DNA from: Pseudomonas simiae
Lineage (GTDB): Bacteria > Pseudomonadota > Gammaproteobacteria > Pseudomonadales > Pseudomonadaceae
DNA: 64,000 nt
NCBI RefSeq assembly: GCF_900111895.1
Contig: NZ_FOKB01000003.1
Coordinates: 124,001-188,000 of the forward strand
Direction of reading: 5' to 3'
Positions 1 to 9,113 of the stretch are shown in pieces. How positions within the stretch are numbered: position 1 is the stretch's first letter; every line of letters starts with the position of its first letter. Below the pieces are notes generated by a model. It was not told the DNA's origin. It was given only the letters and a program-made list of their open reading frames with translations, and ran no database searches. Position numbers and translations under genes: made by a program.

Positions 1-38
1 CCACCACTGAGGGCCGCGCCAACGCACCTGTCAAAGGT

Positions 39-707
39 GTGGCCGACTCCGTACAATCGTTGCCTCCACCTACCTGTGCTTGGATCGCCATGGCCAGTAT
101 CGCCTTCATGAACGCAGCGGCAGACGGCATCGCTGCTCTGCTTTTCCCCGACCTGGAAGCGGTGGTTCACGATGTCCGCAGCGGCTTGATCGTGCACATC
201 GCCAATGGTTTCTCCAAGCGCAAGGTCGGTGACGCATCGCTGATTTGTGACCTTCCGGACCTGGCCCCAGGGCTGGATGTCCTCGGGCCGTATGAGAAAG
301 CCGGCCCCAACAACCGTACGCTACGTTCGATTTCTATCGTTGCCCGCTCGGAGAGCGGCGAAATCGTTGCACTCCTGTGCCTGAACTTCGATGTCACGGC
401 GTTATCGCAGGTGCAAAAGCTACTGAGTGGTTTCGCTGTGGGCCTGCAGCCCCAGGCGCGCCCCGCCCCCTTGTTTAGCGCTGACTGGCGGGAAACACTC
501 AACGACATCGTCGAAAAGATCTCCGTCGAACACTGCGTGCGGCGAGGTGATTTCGGGCGCACCGAAATCATGCTTGTCCTCATACAAGCGCGAGCCAATG
601 GGCTGCTGGACATCCGCAACTTCGTCGATTATTTCGGCGAGTACTTCGAGATCTCCCGAGCGACGGTTTACAACTACTTGAAAGCCATCCCGCAAGAAAA
701 CAACTGA
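39..707 (+). CDS. YheO/DauR-like PAS and helix-turn-helix transcriptional regulator
   Basis: The protein resembles the YheO/DauR family of DNA-binding regulators: an N-terminal PAS-like domain that senses an unknown ligand (roughly residues 15-135) and a C-terminal helix-turn-helix ending in SRATVYNYLKAI. The family also has the stretch VRSGLIVHIANGFSKRKVGD and the later SGEIVALLCLNFD seen here. The 222-residue form starts at a GTG; an ATG at position 90 would remove 17 residues and is a plausible alternative. A glutathione S-transferase follows 34 bases downstream on the same strand and may be its target or operon partner. The ligand is unknown. Only 38 bases lie upstream, so the promoter cannot be judged. 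Confidence 0.8.
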   Translation: MADSVQSLPPPTCAWIAMASIAFMNAAADGIAALLFPDLEAVVHDVRSGLIVHIANGFSKRKVGDASLICDLPDLAPGLDVLGPYEKAGPNNRTLRSISIVARSESGEIVALLCLNFDVTALSQVQKLLSGFAVGLQPQARPAPLFSADWRETLNDIVEKISVEHCVRRGDFGRTEIMLVLIQARANGLLDIRNFVDYFGEYFEISRATVYNYLKAIPQENN

Positions 708-741
708 ACACAGGCCCTACAGCCCTTTCCGAGGAATGCCC

Positions 742-1371
742 ATGTCCGCTCCCAGCATGACCTTGTTTCACAACCCCGCTTCACCGTTCGTTCGTAAGGT
801 TCGCGTGCTGCTGGCTGAAACCGGCCAGCAGGGCCGCGTAGCCCTGCATGGCTGCATGCCGACCCCGGTCAACCCGGATGCGCAGGTGGTGCAAGGCAAC
901 CCCGTGGGCAAGATCCCGGCCCTGCGCCTGGCCGATGGCACGGTGTTGCACGACAGCCGGGTGATCCTCGATTACTTCGACCACCAGCACGTCGGCAACC
1001 CGCTGATCCCTCGCGACGGCTCAGCCCGCTGGCGCCGCCTGACCCTGGCTTCGATGGCCGACGGCATCATGGATGCCGCCGTATTGGTGCGCTACGAAAC
1101 CGCCCTGCGCCCAGTCGAAAAACAGTGGGACCAGTGGCTCGACGAACAGCGCAAAAAGATCCGCCGCAGCCTGGCTGAATTAGAGACTGACGCGATTGCC
1201 GAGCTGACCAGCCACTTCGACATCGCCGCCATCAGCGTGGCCTGCGCCTTGGGTTACCTCGACTTCCGTCATCCGGATCTGCAATGGCGCGTGGATAATC
1301 CGCAGCTTGCCGCCTGGTACGCCGACGTCAGCCAGCGCCCTTCGATGCTGGAAACACAACCACCGGCTTGA
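742..1371 (+). CDS. glutathione S-transferase family protein
   Basis: This is a cytosolic glutathione S-transferase-like protein of 209 residues. The N-terminal thioredoxin fold starts with MTLFHNPASPFVRKVRVLL, where Ser and Pro near residue 13 occupy the usual glutathione-activating position, and the motif GKIPALRLADGTVLHDSRVI holds the conserved cis-proline and the glutathione-contacting Asp-Ser. The C-terminal half is helical. I chose the ATG at 742 because GAGG at 731-734 is seven bases from it, whereas the ATG at 736 directly abuts that ribosome site. It follows the YheO-like regulator. The substrate is unknown; detoxification of an electrophile is the general family role. Confidence 0.85.
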   Translation: MSAPSMTLFHNPASPFVRKVRVLLAETGQQGRVALHGCMPTPVNPDAQVVQGNPVGKIPALRLADGTVLHDSRVILDYFDHQHVGNPLIPRDGSARWRRLTLASMADGIMDAAVLVRYETALRPVEKQWDQWLDEQRKKIRRSLAELETDAIAELTSHFDIAAISVACALGYLDFRHPDLQWRVDNPQLAAWYADVSQRPSMLETQPPA

Positions 1372-1465
1372 CTGGCTGTAACACGGTCCCCTATGGAGAG
1401 CGGGAACAGTTGGTTAATCCTTGCCACCAACCGCGCCTTGATCTGCTGATCCTCACGCAACCCGA

Positions 1466-2839
1466 TCATTGCACCGCCTCCAGGTCAAATGCCAAAGGCT
1501 CGGCCGCCTTGCGCTTGCCCACGCCATACCAGTCCAACTTACGTGTCAGCACCATCACCGTGCCCAACAGTCCAAACAGCAGCAACGAGCCCATCAGCAA
1601 CGCGTAATCCTCGGCACTCAACAGCCCGTACAACAAGCCATACAATGCTGCCAACCCCGCCGAGAAGCCCAGGCCGTGGATGATGCTGCGCAGCACATGG
1701 CACACATAGAAGCCAATCAACAACACACAGGCACTGGCAGAGATGAGGTAAGCCAGGGCGAAGCCTATGTGCTCGGACAACGACAGCAACAACAGGTAGA
1801 AAAACGCCAGCGCAAACCCCACCAACGCGTATTGGATCGGGTGCACCGCCAGACTCTTGAGCACCTCGAACAGGAAGAAGCCGGCAAAGGTCAGGGCAAT
1901 GAACAGCAGTGCGTACTTGATCGCACGGTCGCTCTTGAGGTACTGGTCCACCGGGTCGATGAAGTTCACCCCGAAGCTGCGGTTGTTGAAATCATCACAG
2001 CCCTGTTTGTCCAGGCAGGTTTGCAGGGCTTGTTCGAGGTTGGTGGAGAAGAACGACGTCTGCCAGTTGGCGGTAAAACCCGTGTCGGTTATCTCGCGTT
2101 GTGCCGGCAGAAAGTTACCAATGAAGCTGGGGTGTGGCCAGTTGGAAGCCAGCGATACCTGGCTGGTCTTGCCCACCGGCACCACTTGCAGTTGCTCGGT
2201 GCCTTGCAGACGCAGGTCGAAAGCGAAGTCCACGACGTTGGGCTTTTTGCTGTCCTGCTCCGGCAATGTCACGTGCACGCCTTCACCCAGCCAGTCCACC
2301 TGGGAGCCCGGTTCGAACTCCAGTTGTTGGCTGCCCAGCTCCAGTTTCAGCGCGTTTTCGATACCGCGAATATCGCTGATGCCCACCGCCAGAAACGCCG
2401 GCTCAAAACGGTAATCGGCAAAGTTCTCAGCAATGCCCAATTGCGCAGGTAACTCGAAACGCCCGCTGATGCGGTTGTCGGCGTGGAACAACCGCGCCTG
2501 GTAAATGCCCCGTGCGCGCAGTTCGGTCTGCACCTTACCGTCGAGCTCAAATCGATCCGGCAGGAAATACAGACGACCGCGCTCTTCACGGGTGACTTCG
2601 TAACGTTTGTTGAGCTTTTCATTGAGCTTCCACTCGCGGACGGTCTTGCGATACGGCACCACCATCACCGGGCCGGTGAGGCGCTGGCTGTAGCTGGAAC
2701 TGCGAGCAATGTCGTCCAGGACGTTATCGCGAGTGAACTGGCGATCGGCAATGATGCCGTTGATCATCAGCAACGGAATGAGCAATAACAGCATCAGCAG
2801 CGCAATCGCGCCAAGTTTGAAAAGCAGGCTGCGGTTCAT
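1466..2839 (-). CDS. creD: inner membrane protein CreD
   Basis: CreD is an inner membrane protein of unknown biochemical role that is the main output of the CreBC two-component system in enterobacteria and pseudomonads, with links to beta-lactam response and envelope integrity. The 457-residue product has an N-terminal membrane segment (about residues 8-30), a large periplasmic domain, and a C-terminal block of five or six membrane helices beginning near KYALLFIALTFAGFFLFEVL, which is the CreD layout. It follows creC by 51 bases and ends the protease-creB-creC-creD operon. I saw no TTCAC-N6-TTCAC cre tag in the short gap before it. Confidence 0.92.
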   Translation of the reverse strand: MNRSLLFKLGAIALLMLLLLIPLLMINGIIADRQFTRDNVLDDIARSSSYSQRLTGPVMVVPYRKTVREWKLNEKLNKRYEVTREERGRLYFLPDRFELDGKVQTELRARGIYQARLFHADNRISGRFELPAQLGIAENFADYRFEPAFLAVGISDIRGIENALKLELGSQQLEFEPGSQVDWLGEGVHVTLPEQDSKKPNVVDFAFDLRLQGTEQLQVVPVGKTSQVSLASNWPHPSFIGNFLPAQREITDTGFTANWQTSFFSTNLEQALQTCLDKQGCDDFNNRSFGVNFIDPVDQYLKSDRAIKYALLFIALTFAGFFLFEVLKSLAVHPIQYALVGFALAFFYLLLLSLSEHIGFALAYLISASACVLLIGFYVCHVLRSIIHGLGFSAGLAALYGLLYGLLSAEDYALLMGSLLLFGLLGTVMVLTRKLDWYGVGKRKAAEPLAFDLEAVQ

Positions 2840-2890
2840 GGGTCTCTCCCTGTTTTGATGGGAAGAGTCTGGGCAGCCTGTGTGGGGGAT

Positions 2891-4330
2891 TTATGTGGGC
2901 AATGTGGAGACTGTGTGGAGATGCAGCACCACCAGCACGCCGCCGTCGACATTGCCGATCTGCAACGCGCCGCCGTGCAACTTCACAACCTCCTCGACAA
3001 AGTTGAGGCCCAGGCCGGTGCTTTTGCGCCCACTGGCCGGACGTGGCAGCGAGTAAAAGCGCTCACTCAGGCGTGGCAGGGCGTAGTCGGGAATCGGTGC
3101 GGCCTGGTTGAACAGGCATACTTGCACATCGTTGTGTCGCGTCTGCGCGCTGAACCTCAACAGGCCGCCAGGCGGCGTGAAGTCCAGGGCGTTCTCCAGC
3201 AGGTTGCCCAGGGCCTGACGCAACAGGAAGGGTTCACCGTACACCTTCACCTGCGCCGCAATCGACTGCTCGACCTGCAACCCGGCGCCTTCGATCCGCG
3301 CGCATTGGGCCTTGAGTACCTCATCGACCATGGCCGCCAACGAGATACTCGCCTGCTCTTCCAGGCCCTGGCGCTGTTCGACCTGCGCCAGGTTCAGCAG
3401 GCGTTCGATCAACTGCTGCAGGCGCGCACTTTCGCTGTCGATATTGCCGACGAAGCGCTGCTGTTGCTCGCGGCTCATATCACCCTGCAACAGCTCCGCC
3501 GCGCCGCGAATCGCGGCCAATGGGCTTTTCAGTTCGTGGGTCAGGGTGTGTACGTAATGTTCGACGTAGGCCTTGCCTTCCAACTGCGTGCGCATGTGCT
3601 CCACGGCGGTGGACAGTTGCTTGAGTTCACCCCCGCGGTAATGGGGCAACTCGGCACGCCGCCCCTCGCTGACGGCCTCGGCGTAGGCGGTCAGCCGGCG
3701 CAGCGCAACGCTCAGCCACCACGACAGCAGCGCACCCAGCAGCAGGCCCAGAATCACCAAGCCCGCGCCGTACCACAGCAGGCGGCGCTCGGTGCGGTCG
3801 ACGTACGGTTGCAATGAACTGTTCGGCTTGGCCACGGTGACCACGCCGATGATCTGGCCGTTGTCACGGATCGGCGCGCCCACGTGCATCACCGACGAAG
3901 TCGGGTCATCCAGCTCGCTGCGGGTGGAACGCGCACCGTATTCACCGCGCAGGGTCAGGTACACGTCATTCCATTTGGAATAGTCTTGCCCCACCGCCTC
4001 GCCCGTGGAGTCGAGCAGCACGGTGCCCTTGGCATCAGTCACGTAGATGCGGTGGTTGACCTGATTCTTCGGCAACCCCCAAATGGTCGCCCCCGGCTGA
4101 CGGTTGCCGTAGGCCTTGAGCAGTTCCGGCCAGTGGCTTTGGCCGAGGGTGCCGTTCTTCACGTCATTACGCACGATCTCGGCCAGCAGGTTGGCGGTGT
4201 CTACCAGGGTTTCTTCGGTGGATTGACGCACACCGGGACGGATTTCCTTCATGACCGTGCTGAGCACAAAGTAGCCGGTCAGGCCGATGAACAGCGCATA
4301 CACCAGGAAGATCCGCAGCCCCAGGCGCAT
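2891..4330 (-). CDS. creC: two-component sensor histidine kinase CreC
   Basis: CreC is the membrane sensor kinase that phosphorylates CreB. Two membrane segments (about residues 7-27 and 186-206) bracket a periplasmic sensing domain, then come a HAMP linker, the dimerisation/phospho-acceptor helix with His265 in HTLTHELKSP, and an ATPase domain with the N box NLLENALDF and G box STGLGLNFVEEV. The start overlaps the creB stop, so the two are translationally coupled. At 479 residues it has the usual length for CreC. The signal sensed is not settled in the literature; in P. aeruginosa the system responds to inhibition of penicillin-binding protein 4. Confidence 0.93.
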   Translation of the reverse strand: MRLGLRIFLVYALFIGLTGYFVLSTVMKEIRPGVRQSTEETLVDTANLLAEIVRNDVKNGTLGQSHWPELLKAYGNRQPGATIWGLPKNQVNHRIYVTDAKGTVLLDSTGEAVGQDYSKWNDVYLTLRGEYGARSTRSELDDPTSSVMHVGAPIRDNGQIIGVVTVAKPNSSLQPYVDRTERRLLWYGAGLVILGLLLGALLSWWLSVALRRLTAYAEAVSEGRRAELPHYRGGELKQLSTAVEHMRTQLEGKAYVEHYVHTLTHELKSPLAAIRGAAELLQGDMSREQQQRFVGNIDSESARLQQLIERLLNLAQVEQRQGLEEQASISLAAMVDEVLKAQCARIEGAGLQVEQSIAAQVKVYGEPFLLRQALGNLLENALDFTPPGGLLRFSAQTRHNDVQVCLFNQAAPIPDYALPRLSERFYSLPRPASGRKSTGLGLNFVEEVVKLHGGALQIGNVDGGVLVVLHLHTVSTLPT

Positions 4331-4998
4331 CAGCTGTTGCCCGGGCTGTAGCTGTAGCCGAGGCCGCGATGGGTCTGGATCGGCTCGGCATCGGCGGCCA
4401 CGCTGCGCAACTTGCTGCGCAGGCTTTTGATGTGGCTATCGATATTGCGCTCGTAGCCGGCATCCGCCGCCACACCGACGGCATCCAGCAATTGCTCGCG
4501 ACTGAACACACGCTCGGGTTGTTCCAGCAGGCTTTGCAGCAGGCGGAACTCATGGCGCGTCAGGCTCAAGGGCTGGCCGCGATATGCAATTTGCATGCGC
4601 TCCAGATCAACCTGAAACACTGCCGGCGCAGCACCTGGGCCAATGCGTTTAAGGATCGCCCGGACCCGCGCCGTCACTTCCCGTGGGCTGAAGGGCTTGA
4701 CCACATAATCGTCGGCGCCGATCTCCAGCCCCACCACGCGGTCGATCTCGCCATCCCGCGCACTGAGGAACATCACCGGCACTTCACTGAACCTGCGCAA
4801 TTGCTTGCAGGTTTCAAAACCCGTGATATCGGGCAGGCCGATGTCGAGGATGATCAGGTCGGCGGGCGTCTGGCGCTGATGCTCAAGCGCCGCCTGACCG
4901 AGGGTCAGCCAGGTGGTGGTGAAGCCCTCCCCTTGCAGGGCGAAGATCAGCGTGTCGGCTATCGCCGCTTCGTCTTCGACAATCAGGATATGCGGCAT
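4330..4998 (-). CDS. creB: two-component response regulator CreB
   Basis: This is an OmpR-family response regulator of 222 residues. The receiver domain has the acidic pair in VEDE and the phospho-acceptor Asp52 in IILDIGLP, with the conserved Lys in DDYVVKPFSP. The C-terminal winged helix contains LTRHEFRLLQSLLEQPERVFSREQLL spread over residues near 150, and the RGLGYSYSPG ending is typical. It overlaps creC by one base and starts nine bases after the upstream protease gene, so the four genes look like one transcript. The expected target is creD. Confidence 0.93.
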   Translation of the reverse strand: MPHILIVEDEAAIADTLIFALQGEGFTTTWLTLGQAALEHQRQTPADLIILDIGLPDITGFETCKQLRRFSEVPVMFLSARDGEIDRVVGLEIGADDYVVKPFSPREVTARVRAILKRIGPGAAPAVFQVDLERMQIAYRGQPLSLTRHEFRLLQSLLEQPERVFSREQLLDAVGVAADAGYERNIDSHIKSLRSKLRSVAADAEPIQTHRGLGYSYSPGNS

Positions 4999-5007
4999 GG
5001 TGGTCCG

Positions 5008-5508
5008 TCAGCAGTCCGGTTTGTCGGCAGTGTAACGACGCGCCGGGTTCACCGCTGCACCGAATTCACGCAAGGCCTTGGCGCCGATCAGCAGCGGGTA
5101 GTTAAAGCTGCTGCGGTCGGTGAGGTTGACCTCGACGGTGCGCTTGACGTTACCCAGGCACATTTCCAGGTCGATCACCGGGCGTTTGGCCACGGAGGCT
5201 TCATCCTTGTCGTCGTCTTCGTCGGCGCGGCTTTTGATCTTGCTGATGCGCGACACCTTGTGTTCGTAGACTTTGTTGGAAGCATCCTTGCCGCCAAGGC
5301 GGAAGCGCACCCAGTCGTCGCCGTCACGGGTAAAGGTCTCGATGTCACGGGCCGACAGCGAAGCCGTCAGCGCACCGGTGTCCATCTTGGCCTTGAAGGT
5401 TTCACCGATCTCCGGCAACTGGATGTATTCGTAGCGACCGTAGAGGGTCGGTTCGGCGGCCATGACAGGCAGGGCAGCCAGGGCGAGAGAGGCAAGGAGC
5501 AGTTTCAC
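5008..5508 (-). CDS. periplasmic retropepsin-like aspartic endopeptidase (Zn_protease/RimB family)
   Basis: The 166-residue product belongs to the family once called ATP-dependent zinc protease and now recognised as retropepsin-like aspartic peptidases. A signal peptide (residues 1-18, cleavage after VMA) indicates export. The catalytic motif is Asp43-Thr-Gly in KMDTGALTASLSA; one Asp per monomer implies a dimeric active site. The conserved block FNYPLLIGAKALREFGAAVNP follows. It is the first gene of the operon with creB, creC and creD, nine bases before creB, which suggests a link to envelope stress. Substrate unknown. Confidence 0.82.
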   Translation of the reverse strand: MKLLLASLALAALPVMAAEPTLYGRYEYIQLPEIGETFKAKMDTGALTASLSARDIETFTRDGDDWVRFRLGGKDASNKVYEHKVSRISKIKSRADEDDDKDEASVAKRPVIDLEMCLGNVKRTVEVNLTDRSSFNYPLLIGAKALREFGAAVNPARRYTADKPDC

Positions 5509-5679
5509 GAAGTGATTTCCTCGGAAAGAAGTAGGCGGATTCTAGACCGCAAAAGCCGTCTTTAGTTAGCGTTCAACCCTAGCAGGCACATTGTGAAACA
5601 TTCGTCCGACGCTTTGTGATTTGGCCTCTAGACTCAGCTTGCTTATCATGGCCCGCCCACCAGATCCCAAGAGTTGCTT

Positions 5680-6567
5680 ATGCGCCGCCTGCTCACCGGC
5701 TGTTTTGTTTCACTGCTGCTATTGCTCAATACGCTGATTCTGATCGGCCCGTTGATGGTGTTCGCGCTGCTCAAGCTGGCGGCGCCGGGCCGCTTGCGTG
5801 ACTACATGTCGTGGGCGGTGATGTGGATCGCCGAGACCTGGGCCGAGATCGACAAGCTGATCTTCTCGCTGTGCATCCCGACCCGGTGGGACATTCGCGG
5901 CGGTGAAGACCTGCGCAGCGATACGTCCTACCTGGTGATCAGCAATCACCAATCCTGGGTGGATATCCCGGCGCTGATCCAGGCCCTCAACCGCCGCACA
6001 CCGTTCTTCAAATTCTTCCTGAAAAAAGAGCTGATCTGGGTGCCCTTCCTCGGCCTGGCCTGGTGGGCACTGGATTACCCCTTCATGAAGCGCTACACCA
6101 AGGCCTTCTTGGCCAAGCACCCGGAACTTGCGGGGCAGGACTTGAAGATCACCAAGGAAGCCTGCGAGCTGTTCAAGCGCCAGCCGGTGACGGTGGTCAA
6201 TTACCTGGAAGGCACGCGGTTCAACGAGACCAAGCGCAAGCAGCAGGATTCACCCTTTACCCGCTTGCTCAAGCCCAAAGCGGGCGGCGTGGCGTTCGTG
6301 CTGGCAGCGATGGGTGAACAGCTGGATGCCGTGCTCGACGTGACCGTGGTCTATCCGCAGCAGCAGATTCCAGGGTTCTGGGATTTGATCAGTGGCGCGG
6401 TGCCAGAGGTGATCATTGATATCCGCACCCGTGAGCTGGATCCGGCGTTGTGGCAAGGGGATTACGAGAATGATCCGGCGTTTCGCCAGACCGTCCAGAG
6501 CTGGGTGAACCAGCTCTGGACGGAGAAGGACGCACGCATCGAGCAACTGCGCGCAGAGCGTTCTTAA
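5680..6567 (+). CDS. PlsC-family lysophospholipid acyltransferase (YihG-like)
   Basis: This is an inner-membrane acyltransferase that probably acylates a lysophospholipid such as lysophosphatidate. An N-terminal hydrophobic helix (residues 8-32) anchors it. The catalytic HX4D-type block is NHQSWVD (His90 and Asp95), and the glycerophosphate-binding block EGTRFNETK follows near residue 170. The length, 295 residues, fits the E. coli YihG type, a second acyltransferase distinct from PlsC. I chose ATG 5680 with an AAGAG ribosome site seven bases upstream rather than TTG 5674. It is divergent from the protease-cre operon, with a 171-base gap. Confidence 0.85.
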   Translation: MRRLLTGCFVSLLLLLNTLILIGPLMVFALLKLAAPGRLRDYMSWAVMWIAETWAEIDKLIFSLCIPTRWDIRGGEDLRSDTSYLVISNHQSWVDIPALIQALNRRTPFFKFFLKKELIWVPFLGLAWWALDYPFMKRYTKAFLAKHPELAGQDLKITKEACELFKRQPVTVVNYLEGTRFNETKRKQQDSPFTRLLKPKAGGVAFVLAAMGEQLDAVLDVTVVYPQQQIPGFWDLISGAVPEVIIDIRTRELDPALWQGDYENDPAFRQTVQSWVNQLWTEKDARIEQLRAERS

Positions 6568-7136
6568 CTGCCGGTGCCCCAGGCCTGGGCCAGCTTGCCC
6601 AGCACCGAGCTGCTGGCGCCCTGGCCGCCCAGGTATTGCAGGATCACCGGGGCAAATTGGCCAATCATGCCACTGTCCATGCCCAAAGCGCTGAAGGCAG
6701 TGTTCAGGTCGTTGGTGTTCTTCACGTTGCCCAAAAGGCCGTCCAGGCCGCTGGTCTTGCTGCCACCGGTCTGGCCGAGCATCCCGCTCAAGGCCCCGAG
6801 GCTGCCCAATGCGTTGTTGCCCGACAATTGGTCGAGGCCCGGCACGCTATTGCCCAGTTGCGAATAATCGTTACCGCTCAGCTTGTTCTTGGCCAGGCCC
6901 AGCATCGCGCCCGTGCCGCCGACGGCTTGTTCAGGGGTGATGTTCAGTTGTGAGGTCAGTGCGCTCAACAAGCCAGCCGTCTCGGACGACGGTGCGGCAG
7001 CTGCGGCCTTGTTGTTGCCACCCTGCATGCCGGAAATGGCATTGGCCGCGTCACCAAGGCTGAAGCCTGCGGCAAACACCGGGTCGGCTGCCAGGGTCAT
7101 CAGGCAGGAAAGGGCGAAACCGCGTGAAATCTTCAT
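6564..7136 (-). CDS. DUF2780 secreted protein
   Basis: The 190-residue product starts MKISRGFALSCLMTLAADPVFA, a signal peptide, and continues with a domain rich in Gly, Leu, Asn and Ser (for example LTSQLNITPEQAVGGTGAML and later LGGQGASSSVLGKLAQAWG). This pattern matches the DUF2780 family, whose members are thought to be exported and whose function is unknown. I chose the ATG at 7136, which is preceded by AGAGG; a longer reading frame upstream lacks a signal sequence at its start. The gene is convergent with the acyltransferase, overlapping its end by four bases, and divergent from the RskA-like gene. Confidence 0.78.
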   Translation of the reverse strand: MKISRGFALSCLMTLAADPVFAAGFSLGDAANAISGMQGGNNKAAAAAPSSETAGLLSALTSQLNITPEQAVGGTGAMLGLAKNKLSGNDYSQLGNSVPGLDQLSGNNALGSLGALSGMLGQTGGSKTSGLDGLLGNVKNTNDLNTAFSALGMDSGMIGQFAPVILQYLGGQGASSSVLGKLAQAWGTGS

Positions 7137-7272
7137 CGAAACAACCTCTGGGTATAGGGGTGAAAGCAGGCGTTTGACTGGGCATCCGGCACATTGTTCC
7201 AGGTCGGTCGAGGAACCCAATCGGCATACCAGAGTCCATGAAATGACTTCAAGACTTGCCAGGAACAGCCTT

Positions 7273-7731
7273 ATGAGTGCCAGCCGCCCCCCAGTAATTG
7301 AACAAAAAAACCCATTCTGGAGCCGCCCGCGCGTGTTCATCGGCGTGTGCGTGGCCATCGTCGCCGGGCTCGGCGGCGCGCTTTATACCCAGGACAGCGT
7401 CAAATCCGCCGCGACCCTGGTGACCACCACCCAGCAGCCGGCGGCGCAGATCATGGCGCACAAGGATTACCTCGAAGTCGACCCCATTGCCACGGCGGCA
7501 CCTGAACCCGACCGCAGCCTGGAACTGTGGGCCATGCCAGAAGGCAGCGCGCCGGTTTCCCTGGGGCTGTTACCGGAGGATGGCAAGGGCATCATTGGAT
7601 TGAACCCGCGCCAGCAGGCCAGCATTCGCAAGCCGGTGGAATTGATGGTGAGTTCGGAAACTAAGGGTGGGTCGTTGAGCAAGCAGCCCACCGGCCCGAC
7701 GGTGTACCAAGGCGCACTGGCCTACCGCTGA
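7273..7731 (+). CDS. membrane protein with RskA-like anti-sigma C-terminal domain
   Basis: This 152-residue protein has a cytoplasmic tail of about 20 residues, one membrane helix (VFIGVCVAIVAGLGGAL) and an extracytoplasmic domain with LELWAMPEGSAPVSLGLLP and the ending GPTVYQGALAY, which resembles the C-terminal domain of RskA-type anti-sigma-K factors. The usual N-terminal zinc-binding anti-sigma domain is missing, and no sigma factor gene is nearby, so calling it an anti-sigma factor would be inference. The start is ATG 7273 with AGGA upstream; ATG 7242 is an alternative. A hairpin lies just after the stop codon. Confidence 0.6.
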   Translation: MSASRPPVIEQKNPFWSRPRVFIGVCVAIVAGLGGALYTQDSVKSAATLVTTTQQPAAQIMAHKDYLEVDPIATAAPEPDRSLELWAMPEGSAPVSLGLLPEDGKGIIGLNPRQQASIRKPVELMVSSETKGGSLSKQPTGPTVYQGALAYR

Positions 7732-7751
7732 TACTTCAAATACCACAAAAC

Positions 7752-7784
7752 CCTGCGGGAGAGAGCTTGCCCCCCTCCCGCAGG
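7752..7784. terminator. inverted repeat, possible bidirectional terminator
   Basis: CCTGCGGGAG and CTCCCGCAGG form a 10-bp stem around a 13-base loop between the convergent RskA-like gene and fdhA. The loop reads like a decayed REP arm (GCTTGCCCCC). No strong T tract follows on either strand. Confidence 0.5.
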
Positions 7785-7806
7785 TGGATCTTCGATAGCC
7801 TGGGGT

Positions 7807-9006
7807 TTATGCCGCGCTGAACAACTTATGCGGATCGATCACAAATTTCTTCGGCACACCCGCATCAAACTCGCCATACCCACGTGGCGCGTCATCCAGG
7901 CTGATCACCTGCACGCCGACGATCTCGGCAATGTTGATACGGTCCCACATGATCGCCTGCATCAGCTGGCGGTTGTACTTCATCACTGGCGTCTGCCCAG
8001 TGTGGAAGCTGTGGGATTTGGCCCAGCCCAGGCCGAAACGAATGCTCAGGCTGCCCATTTTCGCGGCGGCATCGACAGCACCTGGATCTTCGGTGACGTA
8101 CAAGCCAGGGATACCGATCTTGCCGGCCACGCGCACCACGCCCATCAATGAATTGAGCACGGTGGCCGGTGCTTCGGCCTTGACGCCGTCGTGGCCGTGG
8201 CCGCGGGCTTCAAAACCTACGCAGTCGACGGCGCAGTCCACTTCCGGCTCGCCGAGCAACGCGGCGATCTGTTCGTGCAGCGGGGTATCGGTGGACAAGT
8301 CGACCACTTCAAAGCCCTGCCCCTTGGCGTGCGCCAGGCGGATAGAGTTGACGTCGCCGATGATCACCACCGCTGCGCCCAACAGGCGGGCTGAAGCCGC
8401 AGCGGCCAAGCCCACAGGGCCGGCACCGGCAATGTAAACGGTGCTGCCTGGGCCCACGCCCGCTGTGACGGCGCCGTGGTAGCCCGTCGGGAGAATGTCG
8501 GACAGGCACGTCAGGTCGCGGATTTTCTCCATGGCCTTGTCGCGGTCCGGCAGTTTCAGCAGGTTGAAGTCGGCATAGGGCACCAGCACGTATTCGGCCT
8601 GGCCGCCGGTCCAGTCGCCCATGTCGACATAGCCGTAGGCGCCGCCGGCACGGGCCGGGTTGACGGTCAGGCACACGCCGGTGTGTTGTTCTTTGCAGGA
8701 GCGGCAGCGGCCGCAGGCTACGTTGAATGGTACGGAAACCAGGTCGCCGATTTTCAGGTTCTCGACGTCGCTGCCCTTCTCGATCACTTCACCGGTAATT
8801 TCATGACCGAGCACCAGGCCGGTCTGGGCAGTGGTGCGGCCGCGCACCATGTGTTGGTCGGAGCCGCAGATGTTGGTGGAAACCACGCGCAGGATGACGC
8901 CGTGCTCAATCTTCCTGCCACGGGGGTCCTGCATTTTGGGATAGTCGATTTTCTGTACTTCGACCTTGCCGCTGCCGAGATACACGACACCACGATTACC
9001 AGACAT
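7807..9006 (-). CDS. fdhA: glutathione-independent formaldehyde dehydrogenase
   Basis: This zinc-dependent medium-chain dehydrogenase oxidises formaldehyde to formate with NAD+ held as a tight cofactor, without glutathione. Catalytic zinc ligands are in NICGSDQHMVRGR, and the structural zinc site is the Cys cluster CGRCRSCKEQHTGVC. The nucleotide fold is IAGAGPVGLAAAASARLLGA. At 399 residues it equals the P. putida enzyme in length. GAGGTGAAAGC precedes the ATG. It is the last gene of the glyA-sox-purU-fdhA series and removes the formaldehyde made by betaine demethylation. Confidence 0.95.
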   Translation of the reverse strand: MSGNRGVVYLGSGKVEVQKIDYPKMQDPRGRKIEHGVILRVVSTNICGSDQHMVRGRTTAQTGLVLGHEITGEVIEKGSDVENLKIGDLVSVPFNVACGRCRSCKEQHTGVCLTVNPARAGGAYGYVDMGDWTGGQAEYVLVPYADFNLLKLPDRDKAMEKIRDLTCLSDILPTGYHGAVTAGVGPGSTVYIAGAGPVGLAAAASARLLGAAVVIIGDVNSIRLAHAKGQGFEVVDLSTDTPLHEQIAALLGEPEVDCAVDCVGFEARGHGHDGVKAEAPATVLNSLMGVVRVAGKIGIPGLYVTEDPGAVDAAAKMGSLSIRFGLGWAKSHSFHTGQTPVMKYNRQLMQAIMWDRINIAEIVGVQVISLDDAPRGYGEFDAGVPKKFVIDPHKLFSAA

Positions 9007-9113
9007 GCTTTCACCTCGCTGTTGTTTTTATGGAACTGCGTTGCCTCTTTGGTTGGGCAGCGCGTTTAAGTGCTCGGGTACAGATGCTGTTTTTGCGTTG
9101 TTAGTAAGGACCT

